A stretch of DNA of 43,050 bases from a virus: the IMG/VR virus record IMGVR_UViG_3300020169_000031, positions 1 through 43,050 of that record, one strand, 5' to 3'. The position numbers and the translations under genes were made by a program. The notes beneath the pieces are model-generated. The model searched no databases, was not told the DNA's origin, and was given only the letters and a program-made list of their open reading frames with translations. Positions 29,863 through 39,395 of the stretch are shown in pieces; positions within the stretch are counted from its first letter, which is position 1, and the number at the start of each line of letters is the position of its first letter.

Positions 29863-31043
29863 AAAGCAATCTCCTGCATACCGCCGAGTGTCTTACCTGC
29901 CTTGAGGGTCGTTCGAAAGTCTCCAAAGCGAGTGTTAGAGAAAGTATGCACCAAATCGTCGATCAAGTCAAGATCTTTTTTGCTTAGGTCCAAAATAATA
30001 CAGTCGTGAACGATAAAGGCTAAGCTTGTTTGGCGTCCTTTCAGAAGTTCATTGACTTTGCTTGCATTCTCATAAACAACGTCTGCGGTTGTTGACTGAA
30101 TAACATAATTGATTGCGTGGTCGTCATCACACTCAATCGCACGACCAAATGGTGTCTTGATAAAATCGTGATGGAACCAGTCAGTTTTGATCTTATCTTT
30201 ATCGTAAACCTTTTCCAAAGTTTTGTTTGCGGCGGTTTTACCGTAAAGCCACTGGAAAGCTTTCTTCTTTGCTTGATCACGATCCTCAATGCGAGAGAAC
30301 ACGTTTTTCATGTTCCATTCGTGGATGTCTTCTTCGGGCTGTTCTTTACCGGCCAAAGCCAACATTGTGCGAAGTTCAGCTGCGTTATAGTCCAACTCAA
30401 CAAAAAGATCGTTATGCGGACGCACTGCTGTTTTGAACTCGTGCGGGAGGTTGAGAATCGGGAACGTATTTGGCTTTGTGCTCAACCTTCCTGTGATTGT
30501 GCCATAAGGATCGTAGTGAACCCACTTGTTTATACCTCTCAGGCTTCGTAGTTTGCCTTGTAAGGCCTTTGTCGTGCTTACCTGTGCCGCCACATCAAAG
30601 TCAAAAAGAACTTGCTTGTGGTTCATCTCAGAGAGAAGTCGGTGTACTTCCAATAGGTGGTCATAAGATCTTGGCTTGGTATAGTTTTGTAGAACGTTTT
30701 CAGTTATTTTATTTTTTACCTCGCAAAGATCAATCAGGAAAGAAAGCGGCATAAAGTCGTATACGCACCATTCTTGGACGTTAAAGTCGACGGCGCCAAA
30801 AGCCATGTTAAAAGCTTGGAGTTTTTTCTCAATCTCCAAGTATTCTGGCATAACATCGGCTGGGCAACATTCTTTTAGAGAGCGACCACCAGCCCAAATG
30901 TTTCCAACCTGTAGCTCTTCTTTGTCGGTTGCGTGGTGATAAGACCAAGTTTTTGCGGCTTTTGTTTCAGCACCGTCAAAATGAAAAACGCCGTCTTCAT
31001 AGACAGCGTGGCATTTGTTTTTCGTATCAAGGGTTTGGAACAT
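29859..31043 (-). CDS. Short family A DNA polymerase with altered motif C
   Basis: 394 residues, only the polymerase domain. YGTITGRLSTKPNTFPILNLP near 182, motif A FVELDYNAAELRTML near 215, motif B RDQAKKKAFQWLYG near 257 with the Arg, Lys, Phe and Tyr of the O helix, HAINYVIQSTTADVVY near 310 (Asn and Gln of the template-binding helix) and motif C AFIVHDCIILDL near 345. The second acidic residue of the usual H-D-E is Cys. Residues 1-150 match no 3'-5' exonuclease motif that I can see. It would act with the separate 5' nuclease, perhaps in gap filling, or be a second replicase beside DnaE. Confidence 0.9.
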   Translation of the reverse strand: MFQTLDTKNKCHAVYEDGVFHFDGAETKAAKTWSYHHATDKEELQVGNIWAGGRSLKECCPADVMPEYLEIEKKLQAFNMAFGAVDFNVQEWCVYDFMPLSFLIDLCEVKNKITENVLQNYTKPRSYDHLLEVHRLLSEMNHKQVLFDFDVAAQVSTTKALQGKLRSLRGINKWVHYDPYGTITGRLSTKPNTFPILNLPHEFKTAVRPHNDLFVELDYNAAELRTMLALAGKEQPEEDIHEWNMKNVFSRIEDRDQAKKKAFQWLYGKTAANKTLEKVYDKDKIKTDWFHHDFIKTPFGRAIECDDDHAINYVIQSTTADVVYENASKVNELLKGRQTSLAFIVHDCIILDLSKKDLDLIDDLVHTFSNTRFGDFRTTLKAGKTLGGMQEIAL

Positions 31044-32125
31044 TAAAAAACCGGGGTGAGCGTGGTGGTCTTGGACGATCTCCTGACTTGGGCTACAGTA
31101 TAGCGCATTGCGGACGGCATGTCAAGAGAATTCGCCACGGCCAAAGCGTTATGAAATACCTTGTCTTTATTTGGCATCTCGTTTTGGTTTGTTTCCGATA
31201 GAAGCGCAAAAAAGTAAAGTTTTAGTTTTTGCTCTTTTGTTAATGTTCCTTCTTTATTAATGTTTTCTTTTATTGTTCTTATTTGGTTCTTGCACATCTC
31301 GTTTGGAAAATAGATCTTGTCCTTGTCAGAGAAGTGGTTCGCAAAACGGTCTTTGTTGTATTGATTATACATTGTTGTAATCATCATGTCAAGATAACTA
31401 AACTCTAAATCAAAATAGTTAAAAAAGTTGTCAGTATAGAACTGCTTGATGTCAACGTTATTTATCTTTCTGTATGGATTATACACCAAGCGATAAGGAT
31501 TTGCAAGATCAACCTCAAAGCCTTGTAAATTTGCTATCTTTACATAATCGTTGGTGCTTCTGGTATTTCTAAGAAAGTCTGTAAAGATCCCTGTTGGGCT
31601 ACCAGCGCCTTTTTGCTTTATGACTATTGATAATCCGGTGTTTTCGAAATACAACCGTTTCTTAAAGTTTAAGTTGTAAAAAGTCAAGGGCAAGATGTTA
31701 GAGTATTTTCCAATGTAATCTAGAAAGGTATTATAAAAATCTGTGACGTTTCTTATCTTTATATTTCTTCCGTCTATGTAATTTACAAGTAAGCCATAAT
31801 AAGTATTTAGATTGTTTGCGTATGCTTCTAATAAGTTGTTATTGGAAAAGTCTGGTTTTTTTGTAAAGTTATAAAACTCGAAACCAACTTTCTTCTGAAG
31901 CATTTTTCTTGTTATTAGATCTGTAAACTTTTTGTATTGTTCGGCTACTTCTTCTAAAACAAAAGAATCTTGACTAAACCCAATAAGTTTGTCGTCTTTT
32001 GGGATAAGTGGAAACAAGTCTGTATCTAAGAAAAGCTTATAGTCTAGATCACTATTATAGTTTGTTCTAATCCTTCTTGAGGAGTTTTGTATGATTTTGC
32101 CTATGTTAAATTCTTGTATGGTCAT
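31043..32125 (-). CDS. Unknown protein at the end of the tail module
   Basis: 360 residues. Rich in Asn, Phe, Tyr and Lys, with NNLLEAYANNLNTYYGLLVN and FSYLDMMITTMYNQYNKDRF among its helices. It follows the hub gene by 7 bases and overlaps the polymerase start by one base (the stop and ATG share a base), so it may be read in the tail operon. No motif is recognised. The promoter for the polymerase gene lies in its last codons. A virion or assembly role is inferred from position only. Confidence 0.7.
   Translation of the reverse strand: MTIQEFNIGKIIQNSSRRIRTNYNSDLDYKLFLDTDLFPLIPKDDKLIGFSQDSFVLEEVAEQYKKFTDLITRKMLQKKVGFEFYNFTKKPDFSNNNLLEAYANNLNTYYGLLVNYIDGRNIKIRNVTDFYNTFLDYIGKYSNILPLTFYNLNFKKRLYFENTGLSIVIKQKGAGSPTGIFTDFLRNTRSTNDYVKIANLQGFEVDLANPYRLVYNPYRKINNVDIKQFYTDNFFNYFDLEFSYLDMMITTMYNQYNKDRFANHFSDKDKIYFPNEMCKNQIRTIKENINKEGTLTKEQKLKLYFFALLSETNQNEMPNKDKVFHNALAVANSLDMPSAMRYTVAQVRRSSKTTTLTPVF
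31097..31125 (-). promoter_or_regulatory. Sigma70-type promoter inside a coding end
   Basis: Minus-strand TTGACA (31125-31120) and TATACT (31102-31097) with a 17-base spacer, 54 bases before the polymerase ATG. It lies in the 3' end of the 360-residue gene, letting the polymerase and FtsZ-like genes be expressed without the tail operon. Confidence 0.8.
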
Positions 32126-32132
32126 TTAATTA

Positions 32133-35100
32133 TTAAAATCCGAGATCTGAGAGTGTTGAGTTCACGTTTCGGCCGGCTTGTGTGGTCGCTGCGGCTGCTG
32201 GCTGGCTAACATTGTTGTTTAAGGTCTGGCCGGCTTGTGTAACCGCTGCAGCTGCTGGCTGGCTATAATTGTTGTTTAAGGCTTGGCCGGCGCTTGTAAC
32301 TATGTCGCTAGCAGCCGACGCAAGTCTCTCAAGGGCGGTGGGCGGTTCTTGAAGTACTTCATCCGCTGCGCTGGAACCGGCCTGAATGATTTCCAATTCA
32401 GGTCTGTTGCAACTGGTGCCGGAAAACGCCTCCCAACTAGCTTCAACTTCTGTTTCAAATTTTCCATCGGATCCAATTGAGTTTATAACTTTATTAATAA
32501 AATAATACCCACCCAAGCCTAAAACTCTTGCTGCAGAAGTAGAACCGTGACCATAGCCGACCATTGATGGGTTGATATATATATACGTCCCTGGAAAAAT
32601 GAAAGGGGCACCAAAGATTGTTATCGTAGCATCATACTTTTCTCTTAGTGCTGACAGGTTTAAACCACCAGCACGGACAATCCTGCCTTCTCGGCGTCCT
32701 TCAATTTCATCTTTTCGAAATTTAATTGATTTTAAAATACCTCTGTCTGAACCTAACTTCACGTGATATATCCCTACCCGAGCATCCTCTTCTTCATCAG
32801 CTTTGCGCTCTATGGTCTGACCATTACTGCGTAGGATAAAATAAGAGATTAACCTTTGATCGCCAGACGATGGAGCGGCGGATATCACATTGCCAACACT
32901 TCCTGCATAGACAGGCTCCTTGTCAGCAACGCTATTCCTATAATCTATACCGGCCTGGAGGTCAGGCGCCAGGCCGGGACCGCCGAATATAGCGTCTCGG
33001 GTTGCAGCGTCTCGAAGCTGGTCGCTTATACCTATGTCCGGACCTTCAAAAGAAGCAACATGCGGCACTCCTTCAGGGCTAACAATGTCACCAGATGAAG
33101 CCAATCTAATTGAGTTGACATAGGAAAACTTACTTGCCAAATCCTTAATAAAAGCAGTCAAGCTGTACCTTGTTTTTAATGGCCTTATGATATTTTCAAT
33201 AAAGAAAGATCTAAAGCCATCAATTGAAATGAGCATATCGGAATAATTATAAGCTTTTCTAGTGTTGTCCATATCTCTATAGGTGTAGAGCCCGGTAATA
33301 AATTTAAAATCGTCCGATCTTTCCTTCAAAGCAGTGCCTTCTGTGTTTTTTAGGCCCTCAACAACTCTGTCTATGAGGTCTCCTAATCTTATAAAGTTTA
33401 TTACAAGCCGGGCGCCGTCGTTCTCGCTATAGTTTTCTAGAAGTCTTTCTCGTTGAGCTGCATCCAGATCAGCATCAGAAAGGTTCGGTGTGTCGGCGGC
33501 GGCGGCGCTAGCAGCGACTTCGCCGGGGTCGATTCCAGTTCCCTGGTGGAAGAACCCCTGGCTGACATTGAATTGGGAATTAGCGCTAAGGTTCATTAGG
33601 ACACTTTCTGTAAGGCGCCTTATTTCGAGGCTTCTGAAGTCATCGTTAAACGGAACCCGAGATTCCTTAACTTCGGCGGCTCTTATTTCTTCAATGACGT
33701 CTGCGTTTATTGTAACTTTCCAAACCTTGTTGCCTTCCAGCAGTCCAGTAAATATATTATTATAATTTTGAATAATATTATCATTTCCAGTAGTTCTCAA
33801 CGCATCCAATAGAGCAACCTCTCGTTCGTTCAACTCGTCGGTGTCGGTGTCAGTATCGGCAGAGTTGTCGCTAGTGCTAGTTCTAGAAGTCGCACAAGGA
33901 TCCAATTCTTGCTTGTCGGCTGGAGATTCTTGCTCCGTTTGGCCGGCAGTATTTGCAGCTGCTTGATTAACTGACTCGATAGCGGGAGGAAGACCGATTC
34001 TTAGTATGTTAAGCGACTCGTCAGAAAAATACTCATCGATAGCTGAAAAATAGCTAATGTCTAAAGTTAATGTGCCGTCGGCATTGAAGTTTAGGCTATG
34101 ATCCTTTAAAGATAGACGCAATCTGGTATTTGTTTGGTTGATGATCTCTTTTAGTGCTCTTACACTTTGATCGTTGGCAAGGTCGTGGTTGATTTTATGA
34201 TCAATTTCCCAACCTACATGTGCTAAAATTTCATATTTATAAAGAGGTTGCGCAGATTCATCATCACCGTTTGCGATTCCAACACCAGCACCAATAAGGC
34301 TGATCAAGTCAGTATTTCTGGGGTCCTCTAGGGCAGCTTGTGCATCATTGGCACTAATTCCAATAAAGTCGCTTAAGCTTTGAAAGAATAACGATATATC
34401 AAAATTAACAAACGATCTAACGGTTTCTGGATTGTTGCCTTCGTACGACCAATTAACACTTTTAATTCCAGCGCCGCCGGCTCTTCCAGATTTAGATTGA
34501 GTTATTCTTTCAAGTGATTTATTTTCTGTAAATGATTTAAATTTAAATTCTAATATCCCGTTGTCGATTTCACTGTATGACCCATCGTTGTTTTTTTTAT
34601 ATATTTTTTTATACAGTCTTATTTTTGGCACTAATAAAGATAGATAAGGAGTTCTGATCGCAAAAAATGGAAGAAGGTCGGGTCTTCTTAAAAGAAAATT
34701 GATCAACAGGTGCTCATCTGGTGTGCTTACTTGCACGATGTTTGTCTGACTGGTGTTTTCTAAATCAAAAAAGCTCTCAATTATTCGTTCGTTAAGACAT
34801 GCCAACACTCCTTGCTGCCTGTTTAACAGAAAGTTTGCCGCTTCGTTTTCGTCGGTTGTTTCGAATTGCTCTGAAGTACTGGTTACGCTACCAGGGTCGT
34901 CTCTGATTTGAATTTCAAGTTCACGCACTTCATCGGCGTCGTGGCCACTGGTGACGACCAAGTCTCGGTTTGCCTTGCGTTCGTCGAGGGCGTCTTCCCG
35001 CATCCTACGTGTAACCAGCTCCCCTTCAAACCTCGGCCGGCCGCTCCGGAGCACGTCTCGAAATTCCCAAGTGAAATTTTGTTCCTGGAAGCTGCCTAGT

Positions 35101-35222
35101 TCAAATGTGGCTCCTTGTCTCTGCTTCGCCTGGGTGAAAGCCAACCAAGGTTCTATGATGTCCCGAGTCAACCTTACATTTTCCCTTAGCAGCTCTCGGT
35201 CACTATCTGAAAGCGCAGCCAT
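32133..35222 (-). CDS. Large baseplate hub-type structural protein
   Basis: 1029 residues. Positions about 190-260 (VPKIRLYKKIYKKNNDGSYS, then EFKFKSFTENKSLERITQSK) and near 930 (GYGHGSTSAARVLGLGGYYF, then INKVINSIGSDGKFETEVEA) follow the pattern of phage hub/gpD-like proteins, where a barrel domain ends in a GGYY-x-V-x-K strand. The middle is acidic and low in complexity (SADTDTDTDELNE). The C-terminus has 19-residue Ala/Gln repeats. Position between the LysM wedge gene and the end of the tail module fits a hub or tail-tip role. Identity of the family is inferred, so the exact part is not certain. Confidence 0.7.
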   Translation of the reverse strand: MAALSDSDRELLRENVRLTRDIIEPWLAFTQAKQRQGATFELGSFQEQNFTWEFRDVLRSGRPRFEGELVTRRMREDALDERKANRDLVVTSGHDADEVRELEIQIRDDPGSVTSTSEQFETTDENEAANFLLNRQQGVLACLNERIIESFFDLENTSQTNIVQVSTPDEHLLINFLLRRPDLLPFFAIRTPYLSLLVPKIRLYKKIYKKNNDGSYSEIDNGILEFKFKSFTENKSLERITQSKSGRAGGAGIKSVNWSYEGNNPETVRSFVNFDISLFFQSLSDFIGISANDAQAALEDPRNTDLISLIGAGVGIANGDDESAQPLYKYEILAHVGWEIDHKINHDLANDQSVRALKEIINQTNTRLRLSLKDHSLNFNADGTLTLDISYFSAIDEYFSDESLNILRIGLPPAIESVNQAAANTAGQTEQESPADKQELDPCATSRTSTSDNSADTDTDTDELNEREVALLDALRTTGNDNIIQNYNNIFTGLLEGNKVWKVTINADVIEEIRAAEVKESRVPFNDDFRSLEIRRLTESVLMNLSANSQFNVSQGFFHQGTGIDPGEVAASAAAADTPNLSDADLDAAQRERLLENYSENDGARLVINFIRLGDLIDRVVEGLKNTEGTALKERSDDFKFITGLYTYRDMDNTRKAYNYSDMLISIDGFRSFFIENIIRPLKTRYSLTAFIKDLASKFSYVNSIRLASSGDIVSPEGVPHVASFEGPDIGISDQLRDAATRDAIFGGPGLAPDLQAGIDYRNSVADKEPVYAGSVGNVISAAPSSGDQRLISYFILRSNGQTIERKADEEEDARVGIYHVKLGSDRGILKSIKFRKDEIEGRREGRIVRAGGLNLSALREKYDATITIFGAPFIFPGTYIYINPSMVGYGHGSTSAARVLGLGGYYFINKVINSIGSDGKFETEVEASWEAFSGTSCNRPELEIIQAGSSAADEVLQEPPTALERLASAASDIVTSAGQALNNNYSQPAAAAVTQAGQTLNNNVSQPAAAATTQAGRNVNSTLSDLGF
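32171..32299 (-). repeat. 57-bp tandem coding repeats in the hub protein tail
   Basis: GGCCGGC marks unit starts at 32171, 32228 and 32285, exactly 57 bases apart; two full units and a partial third encode 19-residue repeats AGQxLNNNxSQPAAAAxTQ. The DNA is nearly identical between units. Confidence 0.85.
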
Positions 35223-35558
35223 TTAGATAAACCTCTCGTAGATTTGCTCCAAAGGAAAAGGAATCAAAACTTCATCCCCCACAGAAAAGTGTGCGTCGGT
35301 TGGCTTTTGATTGAACCAAGCAATAACCCACCAAAGCTTTGAGTCTCCATAAAATTCAAAAGCTAATTTAAACAACCTTGTTCTTCTTTGCCAAATAGCA
35401 GTTCGCATTGAATATTTTTTCCTTTCCTCGTTGGAGAGAGGCTGGATATGAGCTGTTTCAATCAACCTGGTGTTTATTAGGTCTCTGGATCTTAGCATTT
35501 CTCTTGTTGCCGGCGCTCTATTGGCTTGGAAAATTCTTTTGTTTAAATATCTTGACAT
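35223..35558 (-). CDS. Baseplate wedge protein with LysM-like end (T4 gp53 type)
   Basis: 111 residues. The C-terminal 45 residues (YGDSKLWWVIAWFNQKPTD, then FSVGDEVLIPFPLEQIYERF) have the LysM-like pattern of T4 gp53 and related baseplate wedge proteins, where W-W-x-I-x-x-x-N and G-x-x-L-x-I-P are typical. The N-terminal half is basic and helical and would contact other baseplate parts. It lies directly upstream of the hub gene. The LysM pattern is clear; the gp53 role is from position and size. Confidence 0.75.
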   Translation of the reverse strand: MSRYLNKRIFQANRAPATREMLRSRDLINTRLIETAHIQPLSNEERKKYSMRTAIWQRRTRLFKLAFEFYGDSKLWWVIAWFNQKPTDAHFSVGDEVLIPFPLEQIYERFI

Positions 35559-35573
35559 TGTTTAACTCTTTTG

Positions 35574-36362
35574 CTAGTCGGTTCCGGATTCTGTTATCCC
35601 GCTTGTATCACCGGCCGTACTTGCCTCGGATAAGGCATTCGTTGCTGTGAAGCCAAGAGCGACAGCTGCTTGGCCAGCTTCGGTAGCGCCGGCAGCTGCG
35701 GAATCAATACTTGCCAAGGCCCTTCCAATGCGACCTTCGGAAGTTGAGGGTGTAGAGTCGGATATAAAATAAGGAAATTCGGTCATGTTTGTTGCTGGCA
35801 TACCTTCAACATATCCCAGGTCGTGGGTGTGAAGGATTGTGGCTGAAAAACTTATTGAGAAGAAAGCAGGAATTGCCGAACCAACTTTATCAACCCAGCC
35901 GGCAGACCCATCAAATTTAAAACTATGGGAAAAGTTGTTTATGCCGCAAACTAGTCCAGATTCTGGGCTGTCACCGGAAATTCCTTTTGAATGGTCATAA
36001 ATCAAATTTGCAAACTTTATACGCAATAAAGGAGATGCTGATATCGTATTTGAAGTGCCACTAGTTGAATATGCTGGATAAAGAAAACTAATCAATCGGT
36101 TGAGATTGGTTAAGTTTCTTTCTGCCGTTTCGATACTGTCGGAGGGCACATCAAAAGCAACATCGATTGTTCTTTCAGTGTTTTGAAAAGTTAAGATTGG
36201 ATCCTGTCGTCCAAAAACGTTCTCAGAAGTCCAATTCGGAGAAAACTTATCTTCCAACTGAGTTATCAAGGCCGGGAATGCAACAAACATACCGGAGATT
36301 ACAGAATAGAATTGAAAATAATATTGCTTTTTTTGCGCATATGTAGATATATAATTTGCCAT
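35574..36362 (-). CDS. Tail tube / baseplate-associated protein
   Basis: 262 residues. The N-terminus is FYSVISGMFVAFPALITQLED, then WTSENVFGRQDPI near 45, FQNTERTIDVAFDVPSDS near 60, a helix SIETAERNLTNLNRLISFLYPAY and SPLLRIKFANLIYD. This is a strand-rich domain like those linking tail tube and baseplate in contractile phages (tube-initiator proteins such as gp48/gp54). The C-terminal 50 residues are Ala/Ser/Thr-rich and possibly disordered. It lies between the tape measure and the gp53-like gene. The specific part is not certain. Confidence 0.65.
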   Translation of the reverse strand: MANYISTYAQKKQYYFQFYSVISGMFVAFPALITQLEDKFSPNWTSENVFGRQDPILTFQNTERTIDVAFDVPSDSIETAERNLTNLNRLISFLYPAYSTSGTSNTISASPLLRIKFANLIYDHSKGISGDSPESGLVCGINNFSHSFKFDGSAGWVDKVGSAIPAFFSISFSATILHTHDLGYVEGMPATNMTEFPYFISDSTPSTSEGRIGRALASIDSAAAGATEAGQAAVALGFTATNALSEASTAGDTSGITESGTD

Positions 36363-36376
36363 CAGTTTCTCCTATT

Positions 36377-39007
36377 TTATCGAGCGAGAGCGGCGCCCGT
36401 AAATCTTGCAGTATCATAGCGGTCAAGCCACTTAGCCAACACTCGCCCATCAAGCTCTATCACGTTCGTTGTTCCTTCATTGTTGGCTCGCTCGTTGACC
36501 AGTCTGCTAATTGCTGCAACCAGCTGGTTAGTGCTTTCAGCACCTTCAGCGTTTGAGACGGCGCCAATAATCGTCTCTATTCTTGCTACTTGTTCAGCTT
36601 CGACGGTTGAGGCAATTCGCATTAGGTTGGCCAATGAGTCTGCTGTTGCCTTGAAAGCAACCGTTTTTTCTGTGCTATCGGGGAGTTCATCTAAAGCTTT
36701 ACCAATAGCAGCTATATATTCAGGCACTCCCGTATCTGTTAAGGACATTGATGCTAGTTGCGCCATAGAAGAAAGGACTGTGGCAAAGGACGATACTTTT
36801 TCAACATTTAATAGATCTATCTGCTCTCTAACCTTCCGGAACATTTTTCCTAACTTTCTAATCCCGAATCCGGCGCCGGGTATAGCTAGAACTGCTACAG
36901 CTGCTGCGAGGGCTAGCGCCCCAAGGGACATTTTAAGCAAACTTTCTCCTATTGCCAAAATGTTTCCTGCATCCATCCCTGCAAAGCTCGCAACTAGTTT
37001 TGACACCCCAAGAGCAGCGACGAACGTGCCGGCACCGACCGCAAGCATAGCGACGCCAAATGCCGAGAACCCGGCAATTGCGGGCGCACCTGCGGTCGCC
37101 ATTAGATAGCCAAGGCCAACAATTGCGGCACCAAGCAGCCCAATTGCAAGAACAGCACCGGCGATCTGGCCACCATTTAAATCACCGAACGCCGCAACCA
37201 ATGTCGACATCCCCCAAGCAGCCAAACCAATGCCGGCGCCGACCATAAGCATTGCTGCGCCAAACGCCAGCAAGCCCTTGGAGCCCTCGGCGGCTTTCTT
37301 ACCGAAGCTTTTAACTGCATCACCGGTATTTCCTGCAATCTCTTCAACACCTTCAGAAGCCTCTGCGGCAGAACCTACTAGACTTTTAAATTTCGACGAG
37401 ACTTTGTCGACCAGGAACTCGACGCTAGCGCCCGCCGCCTTGGAAAATAGTATAAATGCTGCCTTCGCACCGATCAAGCCGAGGGTCAGAGCAGCGAAAG
37501 AGCCAATTATTGAACCGCCGAGGGCGTCGGAAAGTTTCAAGAGACCATTAACCAGCCCGTTTAAAGTTTGCACAATAGGCCCAACAATGAGCGCCAAGTT
37601 GCCCATAAGAACCTTAAACTTATCCATTGCGGTTGAAGCTTCTCTTGTCCTATCGGCTAACTCTTCTGCAGACATCCCGGCATGCATTAGCTCTGCGGCT
37701 GTTTCGTGCACTTCTTCACGAGTTGCTCCAAATAACTGTGCTGCCTCTTCCATCGAGATGTTAAGTGCATCTGAAACTTCCCTTTTCTGGAAGCGATCCA
37801 TTTCGTCAAAAGTCATTGAAGACTGTTCCATTGCTCTTTGTAATAGTTCTATTCTTTCTTCTTCTGTAGCATTCAAAAGAGAATACGTATCAAGCAAGTT
37901 ACCACCTAAGACCATGTTCAGGCGTCCGGCTGCTTGTGATGAGGCCTCAAAGGTATCGTATTGGCCCACAATGTTATAAAGGCTCTGAACGGACATTCCG
38001 GTTGCTTTTGCGGCTGCTTGTAGTTCCAAGAAAACGTCAAGTGCGCCATCACCCATCTTTGCAAACAGCTCGCCCATTCCGACAAGGTCAGCCGACACTT
38101 GACTAAAAGGTATACCAAGAGCATCTGCTGCGCCGGCAACTTCTCTCATTGCCGTTTCTGTTTCAGCTAATGACATTCCTGCGACTTTTGTAAATGTCTG
38201 TGCCATACCTGCGGCGTCGCCACCAAGTTTCTCTATTTGCGCAGATAACTCTATAAAGCCTTGCTGTGAGCCTCGTGACAACTCTGAGAACTCGCTAAAG
38301 TTTGAGTAAAGGTCTCCCATTACCCCAACGGCTTCGGCGCCGCTGATGCCCACAAGACCCAAGGAATCTCTAGTCTCAAATGCTGCTCTTGCAAAGTCAC
38401 GAGAAGCCCCTGTGTTCTGAACGAAAGAAGCACCGGCGCTATCAAGGGCAGAAACTGCCTTTATGGTTGTTTCAGCAAGGAGTTCCAAACTTGAAAAGAA
38501 CATCTTTGAAACACTTAGGCCCTTAGCAGCGTTAAAAGCATATGCCCCAAATGCGGCTTTAAGTGCGGCGCCCAGGCCTTTAGCTCCCTCTCCAGCTTCA
38601 AGACTAGCTACTGCCGCTCTGGAGAAAGAATTACTTATCGGGGCAATTTTATCAGCTAAGAGGCCGCCTTGTGTTGCAGAGTCATTAATTGCGCTTGAAA
38701 GGTTTTCTGTTAATTCTAGCGTTTTTTGGAGGCCTGCGAGGCGCTCGACGTCGATCTCGGCTTGGCCTTCCGAAAGCTCATAAATTTCCTTTTTTGTTAA
38801 TGCTATTTGTCTTTCAAGATCCGCTTGCCCTTGTGTTAGTTGGCCGGACTTTACTTGGGCTTCAAGTTCTTTTAGCGAGAGATCTAAACTTTTTTTCTTT
38901 TCTAAGTTTAAAAGCTTTTGTTCTTCAAGGGAGAGCTTTTTTCCTTTTGCAACTTTTTTAGATATCCCAGCTAATTCCTTTGTTTTATTTTGATCATCAT
39001 TCGCCAT
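36377..39007 (-). CDS. Tail tape measure protein
   Basis: 876 residues. Residues 1-110 form a long charged coiled coil (KKVAKGKKLSLEEQKLLNLE). Residues 110-480 are helical and Ala/Gly-rich. Residues 480-720 contain alternating hydrophobic blocks (SIIGSFAALTLGLIGAKAAF, FGAAMLMVGAGIGLAAWGMS, AGAVLAIGLLGAAIVGLGYL) of the kind that insert in the host membrane. The tail end is helical. Long, helical and placed directly after the assembly-protein pair, it fits a tape measure; its length would set the tail length. Structural role is inferred from these features, since such proteins share little sequence. Confidence 0.9.
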   Translation of the reverse strand: MANDDQNKTKELAGISKKVAKGKKLSLEEQKLLNLEKKKSLDLSLKELEAQVKSGQLTQGQADLERQIALTKKEIYELSEGQAEIDVERLAGLQKTLELTENLSSAINDSATQGGLLADKIAPISNSFSRAAVASLEAGEGAKGLGAALKAAFGAYAFNAAKGLSVSKMFFSSLELLAETTIKAVSALDSAGASFVQNTGASRDFARAAFETRDSLGLVGISGAEAVGVMGDLYSNFSEFSELSRGSQQGFIELSAQIEKLGGDAAGMAQTFTKVAGMSLAETETAMREVAGAADALGIPFSQVSADLVGMGELFAKMGDGALDVFLELQAAAKATGMSVQSLYNIVGQYDTFEASSQAAGRLNMVLGGNLLDTYSLLNATEEERIELLQRAMEQSSMTFDEMDRFQKREVSDALNISMEEAAQLFGATREEVHETAAELMHAGMSAEELADRTREASTAMDKFKVLMGNLALIVGPIVQTLNGLVNGLLKLSDALGGSIIGSFAALTLGLIGAKAAFILFSKAAGASVEFLVDKVSSKFKSLVGSAAEASEGVEEIAGNTGDAVKSFGKKAAEGSKGLLAFGAAMLMVGAGIGLAAWGMSTLVAAFGDLNGGQIAGAVLAIGLLGAAIVGLGYLMATAGAPAIAGFSAFGVAMLAVGAGTFVAALGVSKLVASFAGMDAGNILAIGESLLKMSLGALALAAAVAVLAIPGAGFGIRKLGKMFRKVREQIDLLNVEKVSSFATVLSSMAQLASMSLTDTGVPEYIAAIGKALDELPDSTEKTVAFKATADSLANLMRIASTVEAEQVARIETIIGAVSNAEGAESTNQLVAAISRLVNERANNEGTTNVIELDGRVLAKWLDRYDTARFTGAALAR

Positions 39008-39031
39008 TACAAAATTACCTTAAAACCCAAA

Positions 39032-39376
39032 TTACTTAATGGGCCACTTCATTCCAGTTTCACGCTCAAAGTTCCTGACAGCTGTGTTCAACTTTGACTT
39101 TGAAGCGTAAGTGCGAGGGTTGTTCAAACCGTATTTTTCAACAGCTTTCATATATCTTTTTTCACCACCGATGGCCCTTGTAAAAGAGTCGACTTGAGAT
39201 CTTGTTCCGGTAATGTGGGAAACATCAAAAATTCTTGAATAATCTTTAAATCCAAGCATCTTTAATATTGTTGATTTTAACTTAGCCCCTTGACGGGCAG
39301 CATAATATTCTTGAACCAAATCACCTGAATTTAAATTCAATGTGTTCTCTTCATTAATTTCTTTTCGTTCAGACAT
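39032..39376 (-). CDS. Small protein before the tape measure
   Basis: 114 residues; the ATG follows AGGAGG. Helical and basic in the second half (GGEKRYMKAVEKYGLNNPRT, then NTAVRNFERETGMKWPIK). No family recognised. A motif shared with other late genes lies 20 bases upstream of the start and a terminator precedes it, so transcription of tape measure and following genes could restart here. Confidence 0.75.
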   Translation of the reverse strand: MSERKEINEENTLNLNSGDLVQEYYAARQGAKLKSTILKMLGFKDYSRIFDVSHITGTRSQVDSFTRAIGGEKRYMKAVEKYGLNNPRTYASKSKLNTAVRNFERETGMKWPIK

Positions 39377-39395
39377 AATTTTCCTCCTAACACAG

